The notes under the pieces: model-generated
The model's database searches: none
What the model was told of the DNA's origin: nothing
The model's input: the letters and a program-made list of their open reading frames with translations, nothing else
Shown here: piece after piece, positions 49,632 through 57,758 of the stretch
How the letters are laid out: each line of letters opens with the position of its first letter
Position numbering within the stretch: the first letter of the stretch is position 1
NCBI GenBank assembly: GCA_048463395.1
Contig: DBFWPL010000002.1
Span: forward strand, 25,532-89,531
Length of the DNA: 64,000 nucleotides
From: JAGAJR01 sp048463395
GTDB taxonomy: Bacteria; Pseudomonadota; Alphaproteobacteria; RF32; CAG-239
Direction of reading: 5' to 3'
Made by a program: the position numbers and the translations under genes

Positions 49632-50246
49632 CTATAATTTATTATTTAGCAGTGTCAAAATTGCCTGATAGGCAAAATCATAAATCTTAAGTTCGGGATA
49701 TTTTATTTCGGCTTTATTCATCGCCTTTTTTTGTTTTTCTGTTACATTTGTGTAAGGGTATAGGCCAAACATAAACGGAAAGAACGTATAGATAAAATGC
49801 TCAATACCTTCCCGGGGCATTTGCGGGAAATAAGTGTTTAAGAGCAGAGCCATGGTTTCGAGAGCTTTTTTATATATTTTTTTGAAATTGGTTAAATCCT
49901 CCAAAGAACAATTTTCTTCCAAATCGTAAAGATTCATTGAAAGAAGTTTCAAAAGCATTGGACGATTTTCTAAAGTTTGAGCCAGGTTATCAGCAAATTC
50001 TTCAACGGAGAGAGTTTTGTATCGGCTCAAAATATTATCCATGTCTTCGCACCATAAAACATATTCTTCTCTAAAAATTTCGAGAAATATGCTTTCTTTG
50101 GTTGTGAAGTAGTTATAAATGGATGGGCGGGAAAAGCTGGTATAGCGGCTTATTTCTTTAAGGCTTATTTCCTTAAAGTTCATTTTTTGATAGAGTTCGC
50201 GACAAGCCTTTAATATTTCGGCTCTTCTTTTATCAATAGTTGCCAT
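49632..50246 (-). CDS. TetR-family transcriptional regulator
   Basis: 204-aa repressor. The N-terminal helix-turn-helix is 'RRAEILKACRELYQKMNFKEISLKEISRYTSFSRPSIYNYFTTKESIFLEIFREEY' (about 7-62); the C-terminal ligand domain is all-helical and unassigned. First gene of the operon, so autoregulatory. AAAGGA is 7 nt before ATG, and two palindromes flank the promoter upstream. Confidence 0.92.
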   Translation of the reverse strand: MATIDKRRAEILKACRELYQKMNFKEISLKEISRYTSFSRPSIYNYFTTKESIFLEIFREEYVLWCEDMDNILSRYKTLSVEEFADNLAQTLENRPMLLKLLSMNLYDLEENCSLEDLTNFKKIYKKALETMALLLNTYFPQMPREGIEHFIYTFFPFMFGLYPYTNVTEKQKKAMNKAEIKYPELKIYDFAYQAILTLLNNKL

Positions 50247-50266
50247 ATAAATATCCTTTTATGCTT

Positions 50267-50281
50267 CTGACACAGTGTCAG
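50267..50281. promoter_or_regulatory. Operator palindrome 1 for the TetR regulator
   Basis: CTGACACAGTGTCAG, a perfect 15-bp palindrome around a central A/T, just downstream of the -10 and overlapping the probable transcription start region. Confidence 0.75.
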
Positions 50282-50289
50282 TTTGTTGT

Positions 50290-50318
50290 TTTATACATTT
50301 TATCTGACACGGTGTCAA
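50290..50318 (-). promoter_or_regulatory. Promoter of the tetR-dxs operon
   Basis: On the - strand TTGACA (50313-50318), 17-nt spacer, TATAAA (50290-50295): near-consensus for the housekeeping sigma factor, about 45 nt before the tetR start. The -35 is embedded in operator 2. Confidence 0.75.
50305..50317. promoter_or_regulatory. Operator palindrome 2 for the TetR regulator
   Basis: TGACACGGTGTCA, the same 13-bp palindrome as operator 1 apart from the central base, overlapping the -35. Centre-to-centre distance 37 bp. Confidence 0.75.
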
Positions 50319-50335
50319 GTGCTTTTATGGTGGTA

Positions 50336-50364
50336 AAACAAAACCCCGTTCTTGCGACGGGGTT
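50336..50364 (-). terminator. Terminator of the antiporter gene
   Basis: AACCCCGT/ACGGGGTT stem with TTTTGTTTT on the - strand, 7 nt after the antiporter stop. Confidence 0.82.
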
Positions 50365-50370
50365 GAGGGG

Positions 50371-52275
50371 CTATTGGGGGTTTTCGTTGTCTTCCGAGGT
50401 TTCGGAGTGGCCGTTGAGGTTGCTTAAAAACTGAGTCTCTATTTTCATGTATTGGGTCAGCAGCCAACGAGACTGAGAAAGCAGAACGATTGAAGAGATT
50501 ACCAAAAGCATGGTTACTTTCGGGTTTTCCGTCAAAAACCGGTGGACGACCGTTACGATGAAAAATGAAATGACCAACAGCCGGAAGCTGGTTAAGACCA
50601 TTAACGGTAAGCGATTTACTTTCTTGGCTTTCCAAAGTTTATAATAAATGGCGGCAATTTTATTATTGGAAATAAAATAGTCTTTTATATTATCCGTACG
50701 TTCTTCCGTAACGGATGCAAAACTGATATTTTTCTCCAAGACATTACTGATATTTTCTTTTTTGTAAGACGGGATAATTTTGCAGATTAAGGAAACGGTT
50801 TTTCGTTTGATAAAAGACGGTAAAATCGTTTCCCATCCAATGAGAGCTTTTAAGAAAGGAGACATCAGGGCAAAAGTTATGACCGTTACGACTATTCTGG
50901 CCAGCAGATTAGGCATTAGCGAATGAATGAACGGTTTAATGAAGTATGCCGACAATCCGATAATCGTATATAATATCATCGTGAACAGAATTAAGCGGGA
51001 AAAGTAGTTCTTAAACAATAAATTCCAACGCATTTCTTCACTTTTGGTTTCTTTGGCGGTGGAGGCGTTTTGTTCAATATATTTGCTCCATGAAGAGGGC
51101 AGAAGTTTGGTTATTATCTTATAAGCCGGTTCTGCGGATTTTATCATCATCGGGGTTAAAAACGTCGTAATTACAGATACGGCAACGATGATAGGGTATA
51201 CGCGGGCATTGAGAACGCCGATACTCATGCCGAGACTGGCAATAATGAAAGCGAACTCGCCGACTTGAGCAAGGGAAAATCCGCCTAACAAAGCTGTTTT
51301 TAAGTTTTGTCCGGAGATAATAAACCCAAAGCTTGAGAAAGAGATGATACCGCAAATGACAATTATGGTTATGATGCCGATTGGTTTTGCATATTCAATA
51401 AACATAGCCGGATCAACCATCATGCCCACGGAAACGAAGAAGATGGCACCGAAGAAGTCTTTAAGCGGTTTGATAACGTTTTCAATACGGTGAATAATTT
51501 CCGTTTCGGCCAGAATCGACCCCATGATGAAGGCTCCCAGAGCAGAAGAGAAACCGGAGGACGTAGCCAGTAAAACCATCCCGAAACACAAGCTGATTAC
51601 AATCAGCAGCAGCATTTCGTCGGTTAAGAATTTGGTTATTTTCTTAAGAAATGTCGGAACGACATAAATACCGATAACAAAGCATAAAACCAGGAAAAAG
51701 ATTAACTTTAAAGTACTGATAACCAGATTGGTTCCGTCAATATTGTTACCGAGAGCAATTGTCGGCAGTAAGACCAAAAGTAAAATGCCAACCATGTCTT
51801 CAACGACTAAGACGCCAAAAACTAAGTCGGTGAATTTTTGTTTTTTTATGTTTAAGTCCTCAAATGTTTTGATGATGATTGTTGTAGATGACATGGATAT
51901 CATACTTCCGAGGAAGAAACTGTCTATCATGGACCAACCGAGAAGCAAACCGGTATTATACCCTAAAAACAACATGAATAAAATGTTGAGCATGGCGGTA
52001 ATCATGGCTGATTTTCCGACGTTGACCATCTTTTTGAAACTGAATTCGAGACCGAGACCGAACAATAGGAAGATTACACCGATGTCTGCCCAGATAGAGA
52101 GGTTTTGCGTATCGCTCACCGTCGGGACAAAGTTGAAAAACGGTCCGGCGAAAATACCGGCCAGCAGATAGCCGAGTACGGTCGGTTGTTTGAGTTTTTT
52201 GAATATGAGCGTTGTTATTCCTGCATAGATTGTGATTAATGTCAGATCAATAATCAGCGTGTGAATAGAGTGCAT
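50371..52275 (-). CDS. CPA2-family cation:proton antiporter
   Basis: 634-aa inner-membrane monovalent cation/proton antiporter (KefB/Na+-H+ antiporter type). About 12 membrane helices to residue ~385 with 'QPTVLGYLLAGIFAGPF', 'LGLEFSFKKM', 'VEDMVGILLLVLLP' and 'SLAQVGEFAFIIASLG'. The C-terminal ~240 residues add further membrane segments and cytoplasmic stretches instead of the RCK/TrkA-N domain common in Kef proteins, as in some Bacteroidota homologues. Ion specificity not predictable. Monocistronic with its own terminator. Confidence 0.88.
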   Translation of the reverse strand: MHSIHTLIIDLTLITIYAGITTLIFKKLKQPTVLGYLLAGIFAGPFFNFVPTVSDTQNLSIWADIGVIFLLFGLGLEFSFKKMVNVGKSAMITAMLNILFMLFLGYNTGLLLGWSMIDSFFLGSMISMSSTTIIIKTFEDLNIKKQKFTDLVFGVLVVEDMVGILLLVLLPTIALGNNIDGTNLVISTLKLIFFLVLCFVIGIYVVPTFLKKITKFLTDEMLLLIVISLCFGMVLLATSSGFSSALGAFIMGSILAETEIIHRIENVIKPLKDFFGAIFFVSVGMMVDPAMFIEYAKPIGIITIIVICGIISFSSFGFIISGQNLKTALLGGFSLAQVGEFAFIIASLGMSIGVLNARVYPIIVAVSVITTFLTPMMIKSAEPAYKIITKLLPSSWSKYIEQNASTAKETKSEEMRWNLLFKNYFSRLILFTMILYTIIGLSAYFIKPFIHSLMPNLLARIVVTVITFALMSPFLKALIGWETILPSFIKRKTVSLICKIIPSYKKENISNVLEKNISFASVTEERTDNIKDYFISNNKIAAIYYKLWKAKKVNRLPLMVLTSFRLLVISFFIVTVVHRFLTENPKVTMLLVISSIVLLSQSRWLLTQYMKIETQFLSNLNGHSETSEDNENPQ

Positions 52276-52365
52276 TACCTTGTGTCCATCTTATCGGTTA
52301 GAATCTTAAAACGCTTAAATTTAACAGAGAAAATGTTAATTTTTTTAAAATAAAAAAAGAAAAAA

Positions 52366-53730
52366 TCAGACTATGTTCAGTGTTTGGCTGGCTCGGGCAA
52401 TATTTACCGTTAATTGTTTGACTTCATCACTCATGCCGACATTTTCAAAAATATATAAAGCGTCATGAAAATATTCCAAAGATTCTTCTAAAAGGGCTTT
52501 GTTGTAGTTGCCTTTGCCCAAACGGTAATAAATTTCGCCGATATGGCTTTGAATCTTTGCCCACGCCAACGGATCCCTTTTTTCGGTAATGATTTTTTGC
52601 TGATTTTTATAGCAGGTTACGGCAAGTTCGGAGATGTCTTCACTTTTGCTGAAATTACCAAGCAAAGAAAGAAGGTGTCCTAAATCTCCCTGAATAGAAG
52701 CCCAAAATTCCGGAAACAGAGCATAGGTATAAATTTTTTCGGCTTCTCTGAGCTGGAAAACGGCATCTCGAAGAGCCTGAATATCTTCTTTTTGCCGCCA
52801 GTAGTTGAAGTATAACCGAGCCAGTTTGTAAGATATTTGTCCGTAGTCGTAAGGATAGTTGTATTTACTTAAGTATTTTTGAGCATAACGGTAATATTCA
52901 ATAGCTCCGCGGAAGTAATTGGACGGCTTTTTTTCCATGTGTTCGGCGGCAGAATCGTATAGTTGTCCGAGATGGTTGTAAATGCAGCCAAGGTGGATTT
53001 GACTGGTTATCAGGTCTTGGTGTTTTATGGCCGTGTCAAAGAGGTTTTTGACGATTTTGAAATCTTTATTGTCGCTGTTTTCGTATGCATAACTCAGGTA
53101 TATAATTCCCAAAAAGTTCATGACATAAGGCATGTATTCTATGGATAGGGTTTTGGCGGAATTATCTTTTGACAGTTTATCGATAATTTTTTTCAGAAGA
53201 TATTTTTTATAAATTTTTGTTTCTTTGCTGTCGGTGTTTATGGCACTGATGACGGCTCCGTAAATCAGTTCGCTTACCGCGTCGGGAAAATTACCCTGAT
53301 CTTGGGTCATGTGTGCCGGAATGTAGAGGCTGTCCATCAGAGAAACAAACGCTGCATCTTCATTTTCGTATTGTTTTGCGGTTTGGAAGTTAAGGCGGAT
53401 TTTGTTTCCGTCACGATACCCCCAAATCAGGACATCCGCTCCGCTTTTATCCAGAAGGTCCTGTCCTTTGTCGATCAGGTCAAAAAGGGTGCGGCTTTCC
53501 AGATTTAAGAAGGTTTTGGGAAAAGGTTCATCAAAATAGGAAACGGCCAATCCGTTTTTTTTGCTCAGCATTTTGGCTACGGTTTCTCCCGAATTGCTTT
53601 CGACATTGTCGCTGAATTCAATAACGACAATTTTGAATTTTGGACGGTGCAGTTCCTCTTGAACGGAAAATTTTTCAGTCGATGATCCGTTTTTGATAAA
53701 GTTTGTTTTTATCCAGTCCAAAAGTTCCAT
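52366..53730 (-). CDS. TPR-repeat protein with N-terminal alpha/beta domain
   Basis: Not assigned a function. 454 aa, no signal peptide. Residues ~30-130 ('FKIVVIEFSDN', 'AVSYFDEPFPK', 'GADVLIWGYRDGNKIRLNF') look like the small alpha/beta domain found in TPR proteins that assess cellular signals. From ~190 to the end are degenerate tetratricopeptide-like helix pairs, e.g. 'GQISYKLARLYFNYWRQKEDIQALRDAVFQLREAEKIY' and 'AKIQSHIGEIYYRLGKGNYNKALLEESLEYFHDALYIF', for protein contacts. Last gene of the rsmB operon, 6 nt after the membrane protein. Confidence 0.78.
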   Translation of the reverse strand: MELLDWIKTNFIKNGSSTEKFSVQEELHRPKFKIVVIEFSDNVESNSGETVAKMLSKKNGLAVSYFDEPFPKTFLNLESRTLFDLIDKGQDLLDKSGADVLIWGYRDGNKIRLNFQTAKQYENEDAAFVSLMDSLYIPAHMTQDQGNFPDAVSELIYGAVISAINTDSKETKIYKKYLLKKIIDKLSKDNSAKTLSIEYMPYVMNFLGIIYLSYAYENSDNKDFKIVKNLFDTAIKHQDLITSQIHLGCIYNHLGQLYDSAAEHMEKKPSNYFRGAIEYYRYAQKYLSKYNYPYDYGQISYKLARLYFNYWRQKEDIQALRDAVFQLREAEKIYTYALFPEFWASIQGDLGHLLSLLGNFSKSEDISELAVTCYKNQQKIITEKRDPLAWAKIQSHIGEIYYRLGKGNYNKALLEESLEYFHDALYIFENVGMSDEVKQLTVNIARASQTLNIV

Positions 53731-53736
53731 ATTCGC

Positions 53737-54816
53737 TTATTTGTCCTGTTTCAGGTGTTGTTTTATTTCATCGACGTTTTCCCTGATATCTCTGATGAAA
53801 TTTGTGTTTATTTCCTTTAGGCTGACAGTTTCTTCCTGCCAATTTTTTATCTTGTTGCAGAACCATAGTGCCAAGATAAAAGATACTGCCGGTAAAGAAT
53901 AAGCATTTGGAGCGTAAACCTGGAATGTTCCCAAAATTAGCAATAAGGCTTCCAGTTTTGCAGCGGCATTGCATATAAAGTTCGGAGCCAGTCCAGAAAC
54001 ATTGGCCTGATAATAGTTCATATCGGACATGATATCTTTATACTGCGGACGCATGGTCAGCTTGAGAGCTGTGGCCCAGATTACCTCGGTAATGAAAAAA
54101 AGGCTGAAAATAAGATTGCAGGAAGCTGCTTTTTCAACAGAGGATTGAATAATCAGCCAGGCGACAATGAATCCCAGAGCAGAGGCCGCACTTTGTTTTA
54201 AAACGATACGGGCCGGATACCAGCTGAAAGCCATAAAAGCAGCGGTAACACCAACTAATGCAAGAGCATAGTTGCCGAGCAGGAAAGGAGCTCCGCCCAG
54301 CAGAGAAATGAAGAAAATTCCTGCTCCGGAGGTCATGGTTTGTAAGCTTAGTATGCCGTCAATCCCGTTCATGTATTTATAGGCAAAGCTGAATAAAAAC
54401 CATAACAGGATAACGATACTGCGATCCAAAACAAGCGGTAAATTTCCTTCAAACAAAAGAAAGTCTTTTGGAAGCAGAAAAGAACATCCGATTGCTGCAG
54501 CCAAAATGATTAACGGTGCGTATTTTTCACTCTTTTTGAAAAAAGAACTCAGATAAATTAATCCGGCAGATAAAAAGGCAAGCAGTAAGGACCAGTATTC
54601 AGGCCGATAAATGAAGTCAAAAAATTGCCGATTGGTAAAAAATAAAGTTGTGAAAGTAATGAAGAGTATAGCATACAACGGAAGGAAACTGTCTTTTGCC
54701 ACGGCGGAAGAGGGTTCAAAGTCGGAAAGACGTTTGGAATAAGCATTTAACCAGAAAAATCCGACAGAGAAGGGTAGGATAAAAGAGGCGAGGGTTATCA
54801 GATATTTTATTTCCAT
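53737..54816 (-). CDS. Degenerate WecA/MraY-like membrane protein
   Basis: 359-aa protein with about ten membrane segments. Two positions recall polyprenyl-phosphate N-acetylhexosamine-1-phosphate transferases: 'KYMNGIDGIL' (149-154) corresponds to their N-x-x-D-G-x-D-G-L, and 'AFSWYPARIVLKQSAASALGF' (198-216) to F-x-x-x-N-x-P-A-x-I-F-x-G-D-x-G-S-x-x-L-G. The Gly-Asp-x-Gly-Ser is replaced by K-Q-S-A-A-S and no D-D-x-x-D motif is found, so it is probably catalytically inactive. Upstream of a TPR gene and downstream of a PanE-like gene. Confidence 0.65.
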   Translation of the reverse strand: MEIKYLITLASFILPFSVGFFWLNAYSKRLSDFEPSSAVAKDSFLPLYAILFITFTTLFFTNRQFFDFIYRPEYWSLLLAFLSAGLIYLSSFFKKSEKYAPLIILAAAIGCSFLLPKDFLLFEGNLPLVLDRSIVILLWFLFSFAYKYMNGIDGILSLQTMTSGAGIFFISLLGGAPFLLGNYALALVGVTAAFMAFSWYPARIVLKQSAASALGFIVAWLIIQSSVEKAASCNLIFSLFFITEVIWATALKLTMRPQYKDIMSDMNYYQANVSGLAPNFICNAAAKLEALLLILGTFQVYAPNAYSLPAVSFILALWFCNKIKNWQEETVSLKEINTNFIRDIRENVDEIKQHLKQDK

Positions 54817-54892
54817 GGTGCTTTCCTTTAATTTTTACTGTCTGACATTTTTATAATATGTTTTGATGTTTTCTTCAATAAACATTCATCGG

Positions 54893-55861
54893 TTATGCTA
54901 AGATAATGTTATATAATTTATTCAAAATTTTGCGAATTTCAGTATTCGGGAGTTTTTTCTTTTGGGAAATGTCCAGAAAACAAGATGAGAGCAAATCCAA
55001 TTCGCCGATTTTTCCGAGGCTGAATTCTGCTTGCAGCGGATAAATATAGCTGTTTGGCGTGTTATAGAGTTTTTTTAATATTTCTTCTTCATTGATGGTT
55101 TCGTTTTCTGACTTTGCGATGGTACATAGCTCTTTTACCAGAGGTTTTATGTTGTCCCGCAGAGATTTGTCCTTGGTAATCTGGGCAAAGTTTTTGTTGA
55201 AATAAGCGGATAGGAGAGAACCGGCAGCATAAGTCGTAAAATAATTCCAAAAAGCGGATGTTTCGTCGGTTTCCGTGCGGGTTGTTATGTCTGACAAAAC
55301 GAAAAGTTCGTTAATGAGCTGAAAATAAGGGTTCTTTTCATCCATGCACAGGGTTATGGAAGGTTGTCTGCCCAGTTGGGACAATTGCTGGTTTTCAAGG
55401 CTTAAATAGCCGTCGAAAAAAGCTCTGAAGATATTTTCGTTAAAAAGTCCGGTAAACAAATTGAAGTTTTTCAGAGGAGTGAAGCATAAAACAGGGGCAT
55501 CACCGATATTTTTAGAAGCGGTAGCCGCTATTGCCGCTTTTATTTTGTGCGGGGAGGCGGCAATAATAAGAACTTCCGGTTTTTCCCGAATCATAAAAGA
55601 GGTTTGGAATATGCAGCGTTGTTTTTGTAAGGCACGTTCTTCTTTGAGGGTGATGCCGTTGGTACTCAGGCTGGTGTTTTCGGAAGTTCCCGAGATGATT
55701 ACTACTTTTCTGAACGGTGAGAGTTTGGCCGCCAGATAGCATGTCAGGGCATTGTCGCCGACGATGTAAACGGGAGCGTGTTTTTCCGCTTTTTGTTCCG
55801 GAATATCGGCGGGTGAGTTTTCTGAGGTTTTATTTTTCGGGGTACTTTTTTTGAAGAACAT
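54893..55861 (-). CDS. ApbA/PanE-like Rossmann protein
   Basis: 322-aa cytoplasmic protein. After a disordered Lys/Pro/Thr-rich start (1-30), 'PVYIVGDNALTCYLAAKLSPFRKVVIISGTS' is a Rossmann dinucleotide-binding beginning in which the G-x-G-x-x-G is altered. 'LIIAASPHKIKAAIAA' and the helical C-terminal half ('FWNYFTTYAAGSLLSAYF', 'EEEILKKLYN') resemble ketopantoate reductase/glycerol-3-phosphate dehydrogenase-like folds. Enzyme activity unclear. Its ATG touches the rsmB stop, so the two are translationally coupled. Confidence 0.7.
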   Translation of the reverse strand: MFFKKSTPKNKTSENSPADIPEQKAEKHAPVYIVGDNALTCYLAAKLSPFRKVVIISGTSENTSLSTNGITLKEERALQKQRCIFQTSFMIREKPEVLIIAASPHKIKAAIAATASKNIGDAPVLCFTPLKNFNLFTGLFNENIFRAFFDGYLSLENQQLSQLGRQPSITLCMDEKNPYFQLINELFVLSDITTRTETDETSAFWNYFTTYAAGSLLSAYFNKNFAQITKDKSLRDNIKPLVKELCTIAKSENETINEEEILKKLYNTPNSYIYPLQAEFSLGKIGELDLLSSCFLDISQKKKLPNTEIRKILNKLYNIILA

Positions 55862-57133
55862 TTAAGCCTCTTTTTGTAATTTTGCGATAAAAAATGCGTC
55901 CATGCCGCCTTGTTCTGCCAAGTGGAACGGAAGGGTGCGAAGGTATCCTTCCGGTGTCAGGGCTTCTTTAAAGCAAGCGTCTTTAATCGGTAATAGTTTG
56001 AAGTCAGGATTGCTTTTCAGAAATTCGGAAATTTGCTCTTCTCCCTCGGCTTTTGAAATGGAACAAGTGCAGTATAGTAAAATTCCTTTGGTTTTCAGTG
56101 CCTTTCCAGCCAAGTTTAAAAACTGTTTTTGCAGAGCGGCTTGTTTTTGAATGTCTGCCGTGGTTTTGATATGGACGATTTCCGGATGTCGGCGGAGTGT
56201 TCCGGTTGCCGAGCACGGGGCATCCAGCAAAATGATGTCGTATGGTTCGTCATTAAATTCACGAAGATATTCCAAGGCATCTGTGCAGATTGTTTTCTCG
56301 GTTTGAAGGTTCAATCGTTTTAGGTTTTCGTTCAGGGTTTTCAGCCGATCGGCGGAGATGTCCAGGGCTGTTGTTTTTGCTCCGGCGGCGATTAGTTGGG
56401 CTGTTTTTCCTCCCGGTGCAGCACAAAGATCCAATATTCTTTTTCCTGAAATTTCGCCAAGGGTTTTAACGGCCAGTGAGGCAGCAGCGTCTTGTACCCA
56501 CCATTCGCCGTCGTTGTATCCGGAAAGTTTCGGAATTTTAACATTGCCGTTTAAGCGGATACTGCCGTTGGGAAGAACGGTTCCCTGAAGCTTTTGGGCC
56601 CAGATTTCGGGAGACTTTTTAACCGTAATGTCCAATGGCGGTTCCTGTTGAGCGGCTTGCTGAATTTTAGCGATTGTTTTTTTGCCGTAACTGTTTTTAA
56701 GGATTTTAAAAAACTCGGATGTGAAAAATTCTCCCGAGCTACCGGAAAGAATTTCGTCTTTATCCGCAGCGACTTTTCTTAGAACGGCGTTTACAAACCC
56801 GGCAACGAACTTATCGGTTTTTTGCTTGGCTAAATTAACATAGCTGTTGATAACAGCATAGTCCGGCGTGTTTAGAAACAAGAGTTCCGAAATGCCGAGG
56901 AAAAGGGCGTAATCAGCGTAAGCCGCTTTTGCGGGAAGTTTTTTCTTGGCGTATTTATGCAGTGTTTTTTTGATAAAGACAAGCTGCCGGAGGGTGGTAA
57001 GAATCAGCATATTGAGAAAAGCGGTTTCCTGATTTTCCGAGGAAAGTGCGTCGTTTTTGGCTTCTTTGAAGAATTGCTTTTTTTCAAGAATGTTTTGTAA
57101 GATTTCTATGGCTGTTTTTCTGGTGTCCGGCAT
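55862..57133 (-). CDS. rsmB: 16S rRNA m5C967 methyltransferase RsmB-like
   Basis: SAM-dependent RNA m5C methyltransferase, 423 aa. The N-terminal NusB-like domain (about 1-130, 'RKTAIEILQNILEKK', 'INSYVNLAKQKTDKFVAGFVNAVLRKV') is followed by the catalytic domain: 'WWVQDAAASLAVKTL', 'ILDLCAAPGGKTAQL' (SAM), 'DIILLDAPCSATGTLRRHPEI' (Cys 1) and 'LLYCTCSISKAEGEEQI' (catalytic Cys). First gene of the minus-strand operon and divergent from the DUF3576 gene. Confidence 0.92.
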   Translation of the reverse strand: MPDTRKTAIEILQNILEKKQFFKEAKNDALSSENQETAFLNMLILTTLRQLVFIKKTLHKYAKKKLPAKAAYADYALFLGISELLFLNTPDYAVINSYVNLAKQKTDKFVAGFVNAVLRKVAADKDEILSGSSGEFFTSEFFKILKNSYGKKTIAKIQQAAQQEPPLDITVKKSPEIWAQKLQGTVLPNGSIRLNGNVKIPKLSGYNDGEWWVQDAAASLAVKTLGEISGKRILDLCAAPGGKTAQLIAAGAKTTALDISADRLKTLNENLKRLNLQTEKTICTDALEYLREFNDEPYDIILLDAPCSATGTLRRHPEIVHIKTTADIQKQAALQKQFLNLAGKALKTKGILLYCTCSISKAEGEEQISEFLKSNPDFKLLPIKDACFKEALTPEGYLRTLPFHLAEQGGMDAFFIAKLQKEA

Positions 57134-57278
57134 TTGTATTTTCTCTTGTTTAGTTTGGCATATTGTAAGCGGATGTTTGTTTAATTACAAGTGAGAAAAT
57201 ACAGCATTTCTATTGCCATTTAGTTTAAATTATTATAATTTGTGCGTAGTTGATAATTTTTAGAAAGAGTTTTGATAT

Positions 57279-57752
57279 ATGAAAAAACAGCTGAGTATGG
57301 TTTTGGCCGTTTTGTTTTTGACATCGGCTTGTTCTTGGATGCCTGACTGGTCATGGTCATCGCTTAATCCGTTTTCTTCTTCCGAACAGGAAGTTCAACA
57401 GGTTGAAGAACCTGAAGTTAAAATCGGCGTTAATCCGTTTTTGTGGCGGGCAAGTTTGAAAAAATTGTCTTTTATGCCGTTGGCAAGTGTTGATTCACAA
57501 ACCGGTGTTCTTGTTACCGATTGGGCAGCTGTTAACGGTGTCAGCAATGAACAATTTAAAATCACGGTGAATGTTCTTTCTAAAAATTTGCGGGCAGATT
57601 GTTTGAAAGTTTCTGTGTTTAAGCGAGTTTGGATGAACGGAAAATGGAATGACACGGCGGCAGACCGCCGTTTGGCCGATGAAATTGAAAAAGCAATTTT
57701 AACCGAAGCCAAAGATATGTTTATAAAAGATGCGGAAGCAGAAAAGGAATAA
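57279..57752 (+). CDS. DUF3576-like lipoprotein
   Basis: 157 aa, an alphaproteobacterial family of unknown function encoded just upstream of leuS. Lipoprotein signal with lipobox 'LTSAC' (Cys about residue 18), a Trp/Ser/Pro-rich linker, then 'IGVNPFLWRASLKKLSFMPLASVDSQTGVLVTDW' and 'DRRLADEIEKAILTEAKDM'. Predicted to be anchored in a membrane facing the periplasm. Followed 6 nt later by leuS. Confidence 0.86.
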   Translation: MKKQLSMVLAVLFLTSACSWMPDWSWSSLNPFSSSEQEVQQVEEPEVKIGVNPFLWRASLKKLSFMPLASVDSQTGVLVTDWAAVNGVSNEQFKITVNVLSKNLRADCLKVSVFKRVWMNGKWNDTAADRRLADEIEKAILTEAKDMFIKDAEAEKE

Positions 57753-57758
57753 TAAAAA

